NCBI RefSeq assembly: GCF_000426625.1
Contig: NZ_KE384547.1
Coordinates: forward strand, 1,665,159 to 1,729,158
Length of the DNA stretch: 64,000 nucleotides
Direction of reading: 5' to 3'
Origin: Psychrilyobacter atlanticus DSM 19335
GTDB lineage: Bacteria > Fusobacteriota > Fusobacteriia > Fusobacteriales > Fusobacteriaceae
Below are positions 17,088 to 27,123 of the stretch, piece after piece. The position numbers and the translations under genes are program-made. Below the pieces are notes generated by a model, which searched no databases, was not told the origin of the DNA, and saw nothing but the letters and a program-made list of their open reading frames with translations. Each line of letters starts with the position of its first letter. The first letter of the stretch is position 1.

Positions 17088-17915
17088 TTATTTAGTTAAT
17101 AATTTTGCAAATTCTATATCCAGTGCATGTCCTGCTTTTATAGCAATAATATGACCTTTTATAGGTCTATTGATTACTTTTAAATCACCTATTATATCCA
17201 AAATTTTATGTCTTACAAATTCATCTTCAAACCTAAGACCGCTAGGATTATCCACACCATCTTTATTAATTACTATGGCATTCTCTAAAGTTCCCCCTAG
17301 AGCCAGGTTATTTTTTCTTAAATACTCTATCTCATAATCAAATCCAAAGGTTCTAGCTGGTGCTATCTCCTTTAAATAATTATCTTGATTGAGGTCTATC
17401 TCCAACATCTGTGTTTTTAAAAATGTATGATCAAATTTTATTGTATAGGTTATTTTAAATCCATCATGGGGTAATGCTACTATATGTTTATCGCCTTTAG
17501 TCAGATATACCGGCTCTGTTATTACCAGTTCCTCTATCTCAGAGTCTAAATCACAAGTTCCTATATCCCTCATCAGTTCTCCGAATATTTTGGCACTTCC
17601 ATCTCCAATGGGCAATTCATTACCATCGATCTCTACCATTAAATCTGTTATTTCGAATATGGCTAACGCCGATAAAAAATGTTCAATAGTATGAACTTTA
17701 GCCTCATATTCATTTTTTAAATTTGTTCCACGAGTCAGATCAAAGGTATTTTCTAAGTTCATTATTACCTCATTCTCTCCCTCTTTTAGATCTACTCTTT
17801 TAAATATGATTCCAGTTTTTTCTGTAACCGGTATTAATTTTATCTTTATCAATTCACCCTTATGAAGACCTATTCCCTCATAGGTTATCTCTTTCGCAAT
17901 GGTTTTTCTTCTCAT
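17088..17915 (-). CDS. lpxC: UDP-3-O-acyl-N-acetylglucosamine deacetylase
   Basis: LpxC is the zinc-dependent deacetylase that commits the cell to lipid A synthesis. Diagnostic parts are GIGLHKGE, VHTIEHFLSALAI with a zinc histidine, IDGNELPIGDGSA, and FVRHKILDIIGDL with the second histidine and the aspartate. The start at 17915 is preferred because AGGGAG lies 7 bases before it; an upstream ATG at 17942 would swallow the ribosome site. The protein is then 275 residues. It follows pcrA on the same strand. Confidence 0.95.
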   Translation of the reverse strand: MRRKTIAKEITYEGIGLHKGELIKIKLIPVTEKTGIIFKRVDLKEGENEVIMNLENTFDLTRGTNLKNEYEAKVHTIEHFLSALAIFEITDLMVEIDGNELPIGDGSAKIFGELMRDIGTCDLDSEIEELVITEPVYLTKGDKHIVALPHDGFKITYTIKFDHTFLKTQMLEIDLNQDNYLKEIAPARTFGFDYEIEYLRKNNLALGGTLENAIVINKDGVDNPSGLRFEDEFVRHKILDIIGDLKVINRPIKGHIIAIKAGHALDIEFAKLLTK

Positions 17916-17952
17916 ATTTTCTCTCCCTGCAGCATTTTTCATTGTAATTTCT

Positions 17953-20118
17953 TTATTCTTTCACTAAAAACTTTTCAGCTAAAACGAGTGGAAGTTTTTT
18001 ATCTCCATCTCTAAATCTAATTACAAGTCTTTTCCCTGCTTCTACGTCCTTTATAATCCCAGTACCAAACTTCTTATGAGTTACCTTTTCGCCAATTTTA
18101 AACGGTGATTTTTCATCCACTTTAAAGTCTGCTTTTGTGATTAAATTTAATCCTCCTAATTTACTTTCTTTCTTTTTAGGAGCAACCTTTGCTTTATTTA
18201 TATAATCCACATACCTGTCATCTATTTCCTTTAAAAATCTAGACGGATCTCTCATATATGAGATTCTTCCATATACCATCCTTTCAGATGCATGGGATAT
18301 ATGTAATTTTTCCTCAGCACGAGTTATAGCTACGTAGCAGAGTCTTCTCTCTTCTTCTAGATCATCATCAGAAAAATCAGCTTTAGAACTTGGGAATAAC
18401 TCGTCCTCCATCCCCACTAAGAAAACTATTGGAAATTCTAACCCTTTAGAGTTATGAATAGTCATCAGTTTTACATAGTCTGTGTCCTCTTCTAAGTCGT
18501 CTGTAGCTGCTACTAATGCAGTCTGCTCTAAAAATTCTCCTACACTTATGAACCCTTCATACTGTTCTGAATCTTCCATCTCCTGTATCGAAGTTCGAAG
18601 TTCCCTTACATTATCCATTCTAGCTTCAAATTTGTCATCGTAGGTAGTTAAATAGTTCATATAATTAGTTCCCTCTAAGATCATATCATATATCTCCGAG
18701 GCTGTTAAAAATTGACTTTCTTCCATTATATTTTTTAACATCTCATACAACCTAAGTACAGTTACTTTTATAGCTGATCCTAGTTTAGTTTCCTCTATCC
18801 TACCCATGGCTTCAAAGAATATAATCTCATTTCCATCGGCAAAATCTCTGATTTTTTCAATAGTTTTTGCTCCAATTTTTCTTTTAGGAACATTGATTAT
18901 CCTGAATAAACTAACAGTATCTTTAGGATTGTTTATTACTCTCATATACGAAAGGATATCCTTTACTTCTACCCTTTGATAGAATTGCATCCCGCCAAAT
19001 ATTTTATAACTGATCCTATGTCTTAGAAAAGCTTCCTCGAATACCCTTGACTGAGCATTAGTCCTATATAAAATAGTATAATCTTTATATGATCTGCCGT
19101 TATTTTTACCCTTTATAATTTCTTGTAATATATAGTCTGCCTCTGCTCTTCCATCTGATGCAGAAAATATCTCAATTAGGTGACCTTTTTCCTTCTCAGT
19201 CCAAAGATTTTTACCCCTGGAAGTTGTATTTAATTTAATAATACTGTTTGCTGCTCCCAATATATTCTGAGTAGATCTATAATTCTGCTCCAATTTAACT
19301 ACCATGGCACCTTTATATTCCTTCTCAAAATCCAGAATATTTTTTATATTAGCTCCTCTAAATCCATATATACTCTGGTCTTCATCTCCAACAACACATA
19401 TATTTTTGTGCTTTTTAGCTATCTTAGTTATTATCTGATACTGAATATTGTTGGTATCCTGATATTCGTCTACCATTACATATTCATATCTACCCTGTAT
19501 CTTTTCTAGTACTTCTGGATCATCCAATAATTTGTTGGTATTTATAAGTAGATCAGCAAAGTCCATAGCATTATTTTTTATAAGCTCTTCGGCATATTTT
19601 TCATATACAGCTGCTACAACTCTTGTGTCTGCATTATAAACATCCTTAGATATATCTGCTGGTTCATCACCGTCTTCCTTATATTTAGAGATTTTCGAAA
19701 CTACAGATGCTGGTGTTAACTGCTTATTTGTTACTACCAGTTCCTTCATCAATCTCCCTACTAATTTTTTCTGGTCATCTGCATCATAGATATTAAAATT
19801 AGCATCATAACCTAACTTTGTAGCATATACTCTGAGCAGTCTAACTCCAAATGAATGAAATGTAGATACCATAACTTTTTTAGCTTCTAATCCAATTAAG
19901 CTCTCTACCCTTTCCCTCATCTCTTTAGCTGCCTTATTTGTAAATGTTACAGCCAGAATCTTATATGGACTGATACTTTTTTCCAGTACCATATGGGCTA
20001 TTCTGTATGTAACTGTTCTTGTCTTTCCACTTCCTGCTCCTGCTAAGATCAGTAGCGGTCCGTCTATTTTTTCTGCTGCTTTTCTCTGTTCGTTATTTAA
20101 TCCATTTAATATACTCAT
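17953..20118 (-). CDS. pcrA: UvrD/PcrA type DNA helicase
   Basis: This superfamily 1A 3'-5' DNA helicase acts in repair and removal of recombinase filaments. The 721 residues hold all helicase motifs: LAGAGSGKTRTV (Walker A), AVTFTNKAAKEMRERV, VDEYQDTN, VGDEDQSIYGFRGA, LEQNYRS, MTIHNSKGLEFP and YVAITRAEEKLHISHA. The C-terminal VTHKKFGTGIIKDVE is the PcrA-type tail that binds RNA polymerase in known members. It is the likely first gene of the lpx operon, with lpxC 37 bases downstream. Confidence 0.93.
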   Translation of the reverse strand: MSILNGLNNEQRKAAEKIDGPLLILAGAGSGKTRTVTYRIAHMVLEKSISPYKILAVTFTNKAAKEMRERVESLIGLEAKKVMVSTFHSFGVRLLRVYATKLGYDANFNIYDADDQKKLVGRLMKELVVTNKQLTPASVVSKISKYKEDGDEPADISKDVYNADTRVVAAVYEKYAEELIKNNAMDFADLLINTNKLLDDPEVLEKIQGRYEYVMVDEYQDTNNIQYQIITKIAKKHKNICVVGDEDQSIYGFRGANIKNILDFEKEYKGAMVVKLEQNYRSTQNILGAANSIIKLNTTSRGKNLWTEKEKGHLIEIFSASDGRAEADYILQEIIKGKNNGRSYKDYTILYRTNAQSRVFEEAFLRHRISYKIFGGMQFYQRVEVKDILSYMRVINNPKDTVSLFRIINVPKRKIGAKTIEKIRDFADGNEIIFFEAMGRIEETKLGSAIKVTVLRLYEMLKNIMEESQFLTASEIYDMILEGTNYMNYLTTYDDKFEARMDNVRELRTSIQEMEDSEQYEGFISVGEFLEQTALVAATDDLEEDTDYVKLMTIHNSKGLEFPIVFLVGMEDELFPSSKADFSDDDLEEERRLCYVAITRAEEKLHISHASERMVYGRISYMRDPSRFLKEIDDRYVDYINKAKVAPKKKESKLGGLNLITKADFKVDEKSPFKIGEKVTHKKFGTGIIKDVEAGKRLVIRFRDGDKKLPLVLAEKFLVKE

Positions 20119-20229
20119 AATTCACACCCTACACTCTTTTTTACACTCTTTTAAAGTATATCATATCTCTTTTTCTATTTCAATTTATAGGGAAATAGAC
20201 CTTATATTTACTTTATTTTAATCAAAACA

Positions 20230-21453
20230 TTATATGGTACAATCCATATGGATTGTCACATCTCCCACGTCTTCAAATTTATTTAAGATGGAGTACTTTA
20301 TATCATCGGATAGTTCATGCCCCTCATAGATGGTCATCTTTCCGTCTAATCTAATATGCAATGAAAGATATACCATATTCCCCGATGTTTTCATCCTTAT
20401 ATCATGAGCATTTTCTATATATCCAAATGAGCTGACATAATTGTCTACCTCTTCTATTAATTTTCTATCCTGTATATCCATTAAATTATTAGAAGTCTGA
20501 AAAATTATATGCAGCCCTTCCTTTCCAATGATCAAACCTACCACAACACTCAGCAGAAGGTCAAATATTGGATTTACATAGATCGACAGCAATATTCCTA
20601 CTAAAACTCCTACAGAAGACAATACATCACTCTTATGTTCCCTAGCATCAGCTAAAACAGCATCATTTTTTATCCTTATCCCTATATTATATTTATATCT
20701 ATACAACACATACTTAACAGCTATAGAAATAAGAACAATAACCAAGGTAATATTTTCTGGAATCAAACGTTCTGTCTCTCTAAAATAATCCAGCACATTC
20801 TCTACAATCAAACTATATGCAGTAATCACAAGTATTACTCCAATTATATTTCCCGCTATACTCTCTAGTTTGCCATGCCCATAGGGATGTTCCTCATCTG
20901 CCGGCTTATTTCCTAGATATATTCCTACTAAAACTACCACAGATCCTACTATATCTGAAACTGAATGGAATCCATCGGCTACTAACGCCTTACTTTTCCC
21001 TAGCATTCCAAAAAAGATTTTTATACCTGCTAAAAATATATTGATCCCAATAGATAAAACAGTACTTCTTACCCCATCCCTTTTTCTTTTTTCCCTGGCC
21101 GTAAGACCATCTACCTTATAAAGGCTCCCAGACCACTCTTTGAAGCCCACCTTTTTAAAAAATATGGCATTTTCTAAATATCTGTCTAAATATACCTCAT
21201 CTACTCCCTTAGCAGAGAGATAATTTTTAATAAATTCTATTAACCTGGTTCCAAAAGAACTATATCTTCGTTCCTCTTTTATAAATATATCCTTCAAAAT
21301 TTTATCTTTCCCCAACACAGCATACCCTATAATCTCTTCTTCAAACAAAATTATAAATACTCTATCGTTTGAATTCATTATAATATCAGGATTCAATTCT
21401 TTCAATTTTTCTGTAAATTTTTCTAACGTTTTTCCTTTTAATATTCTATACAT
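20230..21453 (-). CDS. GNAT-like domain fused to a CDF metal transporter
   Basis: Residues 1-115 look like a GNAT acetyltransferase fold: VFIILFEEEIIGYAVLG, an acetyl-CoA-type helix start RRYSSFGTRLIEFI, and AIFFKKVGFKEWSGS near the end. Residues 125-407 are a cation diffusion facilitator. It has six predicted membrane segments with metal-site residues DGFHSVSD (D160, H163, D167) and AREHKSD (H273, D276), and a C-terminal cytoplasmic metal-binding domain. CDF proteins export Zn, Fe, Mn or similar in exchange for protons. The GNAT part has no clear catalytic residues and may be sensory. A stand-alone gene with a GGAGG site. Confidence 0.85.
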   Translation of the reverse strand: MYRILKGKTLEKFTEKLKELNPDIIMNSNDRVFIILFEEEIIGYAVLGKDKILKDIFIKEERRYSSFGTRLIEFIKNYLSAKGVDEVYLDRYLENAIFFKKVGFKEWSGSLYKVDGLTAREKRKRDGVRSTVLSIGINIFLAGIKIFFGMLGKSKALVADGFHSVSDIVGSVVVLVGIYLGNKPADEEHPYGHGKLESIAGNIIGVILVITAYSLIVENVLDYFRETERLIPENITLVIVLISIAVKYVLYRYKYNIGIRIKNDAVLADAREHKSDVLSSVGVLVGILLSIYVNPIFDLLLSVVVGLIIGKEGLHIIFQTSNNLMDIQDRKLIEEVDNYVSSFGYIENAHDIRMKTSGNMVYLSLHIRLDGKMTIYEGHELSDDIKYSILNKFEDVGDVTIHMDCTI

Positions 21454-21528
21454 TTTCCCTCCTCCATATAGAGTTGTTTTTAGTTAATGTATTATAATAC
21501 AAATTTTAAATTTACTCCAATTTATATT

Positions 21529-21562
21529 AAAAAGCCAATGGATTCCCATTGACTTTTTATTT
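21529..21562 (-). terminator. Terminator after oleate hydratase gene
   Basis: CAATGG and CCATTG pair inside outer AAAAAG/CTTTTT arms. It lies between the end of ohyA and the start region of the GNAT-CDF gene on the minus strand. Confidence 0.65.
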
Positions 21563-21608
21563 TAATATCTAAAAACTGAGTTAGTTTAAATCACTTTCTA
21601 TAATTTTC

Positions 21609-23216
21609 CTACCTGCTTATTGCTTTCATGGCTTTTATCAGTACCTGTGGCTTATTAATTGAATCATAAACAGGTAATACTTCTTTTCCAGTTTCAAAGA
21701 GCCCGTAAACTGCGGTTTGAGCACACCGGACAGAGTATTCAACTGTAAATACACAATCTTTTGGAAGTTCCGCAAACTGTCCTAAAAAAGCAAAGTTTAT
21801 TGCTCCTTCCGGCAACACCTCAGGGCGATCCCCTCTTGCACGGGGCATGAATAAACTGTCGATAAACGGCATAGCTACTGGAATACAATTAACTAATCCT
21901 GAATTTACAATAGGTTTCATTAAGTCTTGAATTTTAAGATGATACCATAATTCTTCAAGGATCTCCTCACCGTTACACTCAGACATTTTTTTCTTTATAT
22001 AATTGCCCACTTTGTCAGGATATAAACCATACCCCCAGAAAATCTTTATGCCTTCTGGTTGATTGGAAAAATGCGGCTGACGGGAAATTACAATTGACAT
22101 CAGCCAGTTAGAATCTGTCATAGTTACCAAACCGCCAGTTCCGTCTATGTTACCAGAAAAATTTTCCATATAATCGTGAAATGTTTTATCTTTCAGTGTG
22201 GCAGTAAATGAATACCATTTCTGTAAATCGATATTATCACTGAAAACTCCCGGGTTACCAAATTCTTTGTCTTTTTTTGCTATCTTTTCCCAAAGCATCC
22301 ACGACCCTGAAGTTGATTTATTTTTTAAAACTGGAGGTTTTGTCCAAGAACCATTGTCTGTGCTTTCTGTGATAGAACCATTGGTTATAAATACATAATC
22401 ATTTTCCCTCAAGATAATCTCATCTTTTTTTCTATTTTTATCAAAAACATGTAAAACCTGAGCTTTTTTTCCGTCAGCAGAAAAATTAAAGTCGATATCT
22501 ACGACCTGTTTTTCCATTTCAAACTGAACTCCTCTTTCTTGGAGATATCGTTTAAGAGGTATAACATCCGATTGGTATTGATTATATTTAGTACGCATAA
22601 TGCCTCCAAGTCTAGGCAGCCCATCCACCAGATGTATAAAACGCCTCATGTAACGCCTCATCTCTGCTAAACTACTCCATTTTTGAAATGCAAACATCGT
22701 TGTCCATAGTTTCCAGTAATTGGTTTCAAAAAATTCATCTTCAAACCAGTCTTCAATTCGTTTATTGTCTATTAATTTTTCAGGTGTAAGTGTCAACTTT
22801 AATAGAGCCATTTTTTCTTTTAATGAAAGTCCGAAAGATGTGAGATCCATTTTTTCTCCATTTTTAAGCAAGCGAGCTTTTGCATTTGAAACAAATTTAG
22901 AACTAAATTCAAAAGATTCATCTTTAACAGAAATATTTGGGTCTTCATAGGATGGTATATTAGATAAAAGATCCCAATAACATTCAAAATGCTCCTCATG
23001 CATCCTCCCGCCACGAATAATAAATCCTTTTTCTGGATCTCCTATACCATCAAGGGCACCTCCTAAAATATTATTCTGCTCCAATATATGGATGTTTTGT
23101 CCGGGTACCTCAGCATCTTTTATTAAATAAACTGCACTTGCTAACGATGCTATCCCACTCCCTATAAGATATATTTTTGAATTCTCTGGATTTTTATTTT
23201 TTTCTCTTTGCATCAT
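21609..23216 (-). CDS. ohyA: Oleate hydratase (short, OhyRe-like class)
   Basis: Oleate hydratases are FAD-dependent enzymes that add water to the cis-9 double bond of unsaturated fatty acids, often to detoxify them. The dinucleotide-binding motif is GSGIASLA (19-26). The segment after it reads IIRGGRMHEEHFECYWDL. Many family members have GGREME here, where the Glu is catalytic; this protein has Met72 instead, as reported for the smaller Rhodococcus OhyRe enzyme (from memory). The 535-residue length also fits that class rather than the 590-650-residue type. A strong AAAGGAGG site precedes the ATG. It is divergent from the glycosylase gene. Confidence 0.88.
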   Translation of the reverse strand: MMQREKNKNPENSKIYLIGSGIASLASAVYLIKDAEVPGQNIHILEQNNILGGALDGIGDPEKGFIIRGGRMHEEHFECYWDLLSNIPSYEDPNISVKDESFEFSSKFVSNAKARLLKNGEKMDLTSFGLSLKEKMALLKLTLTPEKLIDNKRIEDWFEDEFFETNYWKLWTTMFAFQKWSSLAEMRRYMRRFIHLVDGLPRLGGIMRTKYNQYQSDVIPLKRYLQERGVQFEMEKQVVDIDFNFSADGKKAQVLHVFDKNRKKDEIILRENDYVFITNGSITESTDNGSWTKPPVLKNKSTSGSWMLWEKIAKKDKEFGNPGVFSDNIDLQKWYSFTATLKDKTFHDYMENFSGNIDGTGGLVTMTDSNWLMSIVISRQPHFSNQPEGIKIFWGYGLYPDKVGNYIKKKMSECNGEEILEELWYHLKIQDLMKPIVNSGLVNCIPVAMPFIDSLFMPRARGDRPEVLPEGAINFAFLGQFAELPKDCVFTVEYSVRCAQTAVYGLFETGKEVLPVYDSINKPQVLIKAMKAISR

Positions 23217-23400
23217 TCTAACCTCCTTTAAGATTATTATTTAATTTAAGATCTATACTAAAATCAACATCTACTAATAGATATTTCAAAATAACAATAA
23301 AAATCCTTTTATTTAAATAACCAAAACAGATTAAAGAAAAAACACAGGAGAAGGAAAGAAGATTTTATGCAGTAAGTAAAAATAAAAAGGAGTGAATAAA

Positions 23401-23994
23401 TTGAAAAAAGTTATGGTTTTAAATAAAAATTTTTATATCTGGGATGGACATTCAGTGGCAAGGGAACTTTTGGGAAAGATCCTCGTCAAAAAGACAGAAA
23501 AAAATATCATGAGGGGAAGAATTGTAGAAACAGAAACATATCTTGCTCCTAAAGACAGAGCCTCCCATGCATATAACAACAGATTAACGAAACGAACAAA
23601 AGCCATGTTTATGAAAGGTGGACATTCCTATGTTTACCACGGCATCTATACCTGTTTTAATGTCGTTGCAAACCATAAAGGTATTCCACATGCTGTTTTA
23701 ATCAGAGCTTTAGAACCATTAGATGGTATAGAATTCATGTATGAAAACAGAAATCCCAAAACAAATCGTGAACTTTTAAACGGACCGAGGAAATTATGCC
23801 AGGCATTTAATATAAGTATAAACGACAATGCCTGCGACTTGACGACTCAGGAAAATTTATGGATAGAAGATGATGGCTATAAACCAAAATTCATAGTCGA
23901 GTGCAGAAGAATTGGAATAGAATATGCAAAAGAGTACAAAGAAAAACTATGGCGTTTTTATATTAAAAACAACAATTTTATCTCACGTAAATAA
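23401..23994 (+). CDS. Alkyladenine (3-methyladenine) DNA glycosylase, AAG/MPG family
   Basis: This family excises alkylated and deaminated purines from DNA. The 197 residues match: ARELLGKILVKK, IVETETYLAPKDRASHAYNN with the catalytic Glu region, MFMKGGHSYVYHGIYTCFNVV, AVLIRALEPLDG and LLNGPRKLCQAFNI. A TTG start at 23401 is preferred because AAGGAG lies 8 bases before it. A GTG at 23392 sits on top of that site, and the first ATG is at 23413. The window also carries the unrelated Tag enzyme at 41939. Confidence 0.92.
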   Translation: MKKVMVLNKNFYIWDGHSVARELLGKILVKKTEKNIMRGRIVETETYLAPKDRASHAYNNRLTKRTKAMFMKGGHSYVYHGIYTCFNVVANHKGIPHAVLIRALEPLDGIEFMYENRNPKTNRELLNGPRKLCQAFNISINDNACDLTTQENLWIEDDGYKPKFIVECRRIGIEYAKEYKEKLWRFYIKNNNFISRK

Positions 23995-24013
23995 AATCTT
24001 TATATTTTTGGGT

Positions 24014-24039
24014 AAAAAAAAAGGCCGTACATCGACCTT
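24014..24039 (-). terminator. Intrinsic terminator of the SRP RNA
   Basis: On the minus strand AAGGTCG pairs with CGGCCTT around the loop ATGTA, with one U-G pair, followed by a run of seven or more Ts. It sits at the 3' end of the SRP RNA. Confidence 0.85.
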
Positions 24040-24291
24040 CGAAAACATTCCAACCACACGGCACCCAATTAGAAAACTCAAATAAAGCTACCCTATAACA
24101 CCCAAAATAACCAACTTAGTGCTGCTTCCTTCCAGATCTGACACGGTTCACTGGCATTTCGCCGTATAGGACTTTACTCTCAACATCTTCTAAAAGGACC
24201 TGCTATGACAGATTGATCCTCAGGTCGACTTCACCTCTACTAAAGCGGATTGTAGATTACAAGGCACCGCTAGCTCCCCAGTTAGTACGAC
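24014..24291 (-). ncRNA. ffs: Long signal recognition particle RNA (with Alu-type domain)
   Basis: Read on the minus strand, the apical SRP domain is clear: TGTCAGATCTGGAAGGAAGC, followed by AGCACTAAGT. The 5' part reads ACTGGGGAGCTAGCGGTGCC and later CAATCCGCTTTAGTAG, and the 3' part has ATAGGGTAGC. These match the Bacillus-type long scRNA rather than the 110-nt 4.5S RNA. So an Alu-like 5' domain is present, and the gene is about 275 nt. The RNA binds Ffh and targets membrane proteins. Promoter and terminator are both visible. It has no protein-coding content; apparent small frames across it are spurious. Confidence 0.9.
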
Positions 24292-24297
24292 AAAATG

Positions 24298-24326
24298 AGT
24301 ATATCATGGTTTTTATATTAATGCAA
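24298..24326 (-). promoter_or_regulatory. Promoter of the SRP RNA gene
   Basis: On the minus strand TTGCAT (24326-24321) and TATACT (24303-24298) are separated by exactly 17 bases, with a TG one base before the -10. The predicted first base lies near 24291, matching the expected 5' end of the RNA. Confidence 0.75.
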
Positions 24327-24582
24327 ATTAATTTCCCTAATCCACCCTATTTCCAACAAAGTTGTTATTTTTTTATACATTACCGTTATATTTTCATTGG
24401 ATAATTGTTATACAGTAAGATTATTCTATTTTATCTATATTTTTTTAATATCTTATTTAATTTTTTTCTAACATTAGATACTCCTCCCTTATCCTATTTT
24501 TCTATCCCTTAAATCATGAATTGAATATATCATACTTTGTTTTTTTATTTAAAACTTATATGAAAAATCGTCCTATTTTAGA
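24327..24582. other. AT-rich spacer upstream of the SRP RNA
   Basis: I see no gene here. On the minus strand a GGGAGGAG motif 6 bases before ATG leads only to a five-codon frame (M-L-E-K-N-stop) in an A-run. That may be chance or a decayed peptide gene. Nothing else stands out. Confidence 0.4.
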
Positions 24583-24611
24583 GATACATTTAAGTGATGT
24601 TATGGTATAAT
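24583..24611 (+). promoter_or_regulatory. Extended -10 promoter for the small peptide unit
   Basis: TATAAT at 24606-24611 is preceded by TG one base upstream (extended -10). A weak -35 (GATACA, 24583-24588) lies 17 bases before it. It would start a transcript about 40 bases before the small reading frame. Confidence 0.6.
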
Positions 24612-24659
24612 AATTTTGTAAAACAGAGTAATAAAAAATTATTTTCGGAGGTAATAAAA

Positions 24660-24728
24660 ATGAAAAAAACAAATTCAAATTTCTTTAATCTATTAAAAAA
24701 ATATTTCATGCAAAGAGATATTTTTTAA
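24660..24728 (+). CDS. 22-residue peptide gene with strong ribosome site (leader-like)
   Basis: An ATG at 24660 follows GGAGGT (24647-24652) with a 7-base gap, close to ideal. The frame encodes 22 residues beginning MKKTNSNFFNLLKKYF and ending RDIF: basic, with five Phe and one Tyr, no Trp. It has its own promoter (24606) and a strong terminator (24821-24857), so it forms a complete short transcript of about 240 nt. It lies 340 bases before tyrosine phenol-lyase. It could be an attenuation leader, a type I toxin-like peptide or another small peptide. No homologue is recognised. Confidence 0.55.
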   Translation: MKKTNSNFFNLLKKYFMQRDIF

Positions 24729-24815
24729 CGATTTAACCCTACAAAAATTTTAATTATTAGGAGATGATGTAGATAAAAGTGCAAACCTTAAAAATAAAAT
24801 TTAATAAATCACATT

Positions 24816-24857
24816 AAAAAATGAGAATTTTCTTTAAAAATAAATTCTCATTTTTTT
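24816..24857 (+). terminator. Terminator of the small peptide unit
   Basis: ATGAGAATTT (24821-24830) pairs perfectly with AAATTCTCAT (24842-24851), flanked by an A-run on the left and seven Ts on the right. It ends the peptide transcript before the tpl promoter. Confidence 0.85.
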
Positions 24858-24940
24858 AGTTGTTTTTTTTACAATAAGGGAGACATTCGACTCTAAATAA
24901 AAAAAGCATTATTTTGTTATCTATTAAAGATCATAAACTA

Positions 24941-24968
24941 TTGACAAATAAAAAAAATAAGGTAATAT
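24941..24968 (+). promoter_or_regulatory. Promoter of tyrosine phenol-lyase gene
   Basis: TTGACA (24941-24946) and TAATAT (24963-24968) are 16 bases apart. The tpl start codon is 101 bases downstream, leaving a 5' leader of about 90 bases in which I see no further gene. Confidence 0.7.
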
Positions 24969-24999
24969 TAAAGGACAGGAATACATAAATAAGAATTAA

Positions 25000-26448
<1,449 letters not shown>

Positions 26449-26467
26449 ATTAAATTTTTCTGAAAAT

Positions 26468-26501
26468 AAAATACCGTCTATTTTTTAATAGGCGGTATTT
26501 T
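26468..26501. terminator. Bidirectional terminator between tpl and XRE gene
   Basis: A near-perfect stem (AAATACCG...CTATT with AATAG...CGGTATTT, one T-G pair) has a four-base loop. The A-rich and T-rich outer arms allow termination of both converging genes. Confidence 0.8.
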
Positions 26502-26515
26502 CATATATATAATTT

Positions 26516-27013
26516 TTATTTTAATTTCTTTTTAGTGAGAGAAAGAACAACTAAATCTTCTCCTTCCTCTGTGAGGGTCGGTTCCTCAACATTAAAAATG
26601 TCGCCATTAGAATCCCTCTCATAAAATTTAATAACATCAAAAACTTTTCCAGAATCTACTTGAAGTATAATCAGTTCACTTAAAAATTCCTTGAACAACC
26701 ATTTTCTAAATTCATCAAAATTCTCAAAAGAAAATTTATTTTTAATACTTTCAACATAAAAAACTCTAAGAGGTCTTTTAGAATTCTCTCTTTTTTTAGA
26801 GTCTACCACGAATAATCTTTTTTCAAAGAGATTCAAAAGTTTGGTCGCAAGATCTAAAGTTATTCCTTTCTTTCCATTTTCAAAATTACAAATACTAGCT
26901 TGCCCCGTACCAATTAAATTAGCGACTTCTCTTTGAGTTAGGTTTGTTTGTTCTCTAAAATCTTTTAAAAGTTTTCTAAAAAATACATTTAAATTTTGTC
27001 CTTTTCTGTTCAA
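26516..27013 (-). CDS. XRE family helix-turn-helix protein
   Basis: The first 70 residues are a Cro/C1-type DNA-binding domain: FREQTNLTQREVANLIGTGQASICNFENGKKG. The remaining 95 residues are not recognised; they include FDEFRKWLFKEFL and an acidic stretch near the end. The only in-frame start with a good ribosome site is TTG at 27013 (AAGGTG six bases upstream), an uncommon start codon. It converges on tpl and is alone. Likely a small regulator; the partner or target is unknown. Confidence 0.75.
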   Translation of the reverse strand: MNRKGQNLNVFFRKLLKDFREQTNLTQREVANLIGTGQASICNFENGKKGITLDLATKLLNLFEKRLFVVDSKKRENSKRPLRVFYVESIKNKFSFENFDEFRKWLFKEFLSELIILQVDSGKVFDVIKFYERDSNGDIFNVEEPTLTEEGEDLVVLSLTKKKLK

Positions 27014-27123
27014 AATAGCACCTTCTTTTTAATGTTATGTAAATCTTTAATAAACGAATATACACATTATAACATAAAAAAGTAAGATTATAAAAACCTA
27101 GTTTTGTATAAACATCTCTATTA

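Noticed and set aside
11355-20118. Missing lpxD as a novelty
   Set aside because: lpxD and other lipid A genes are often elsewhere in the genome; their absence from this window is not informative.
24213-24404. Small protein on the plus strand across the SRP RNA
   Set aside because: The frame is antisense to a well-supported non-coding RNA and has no ribosome site.
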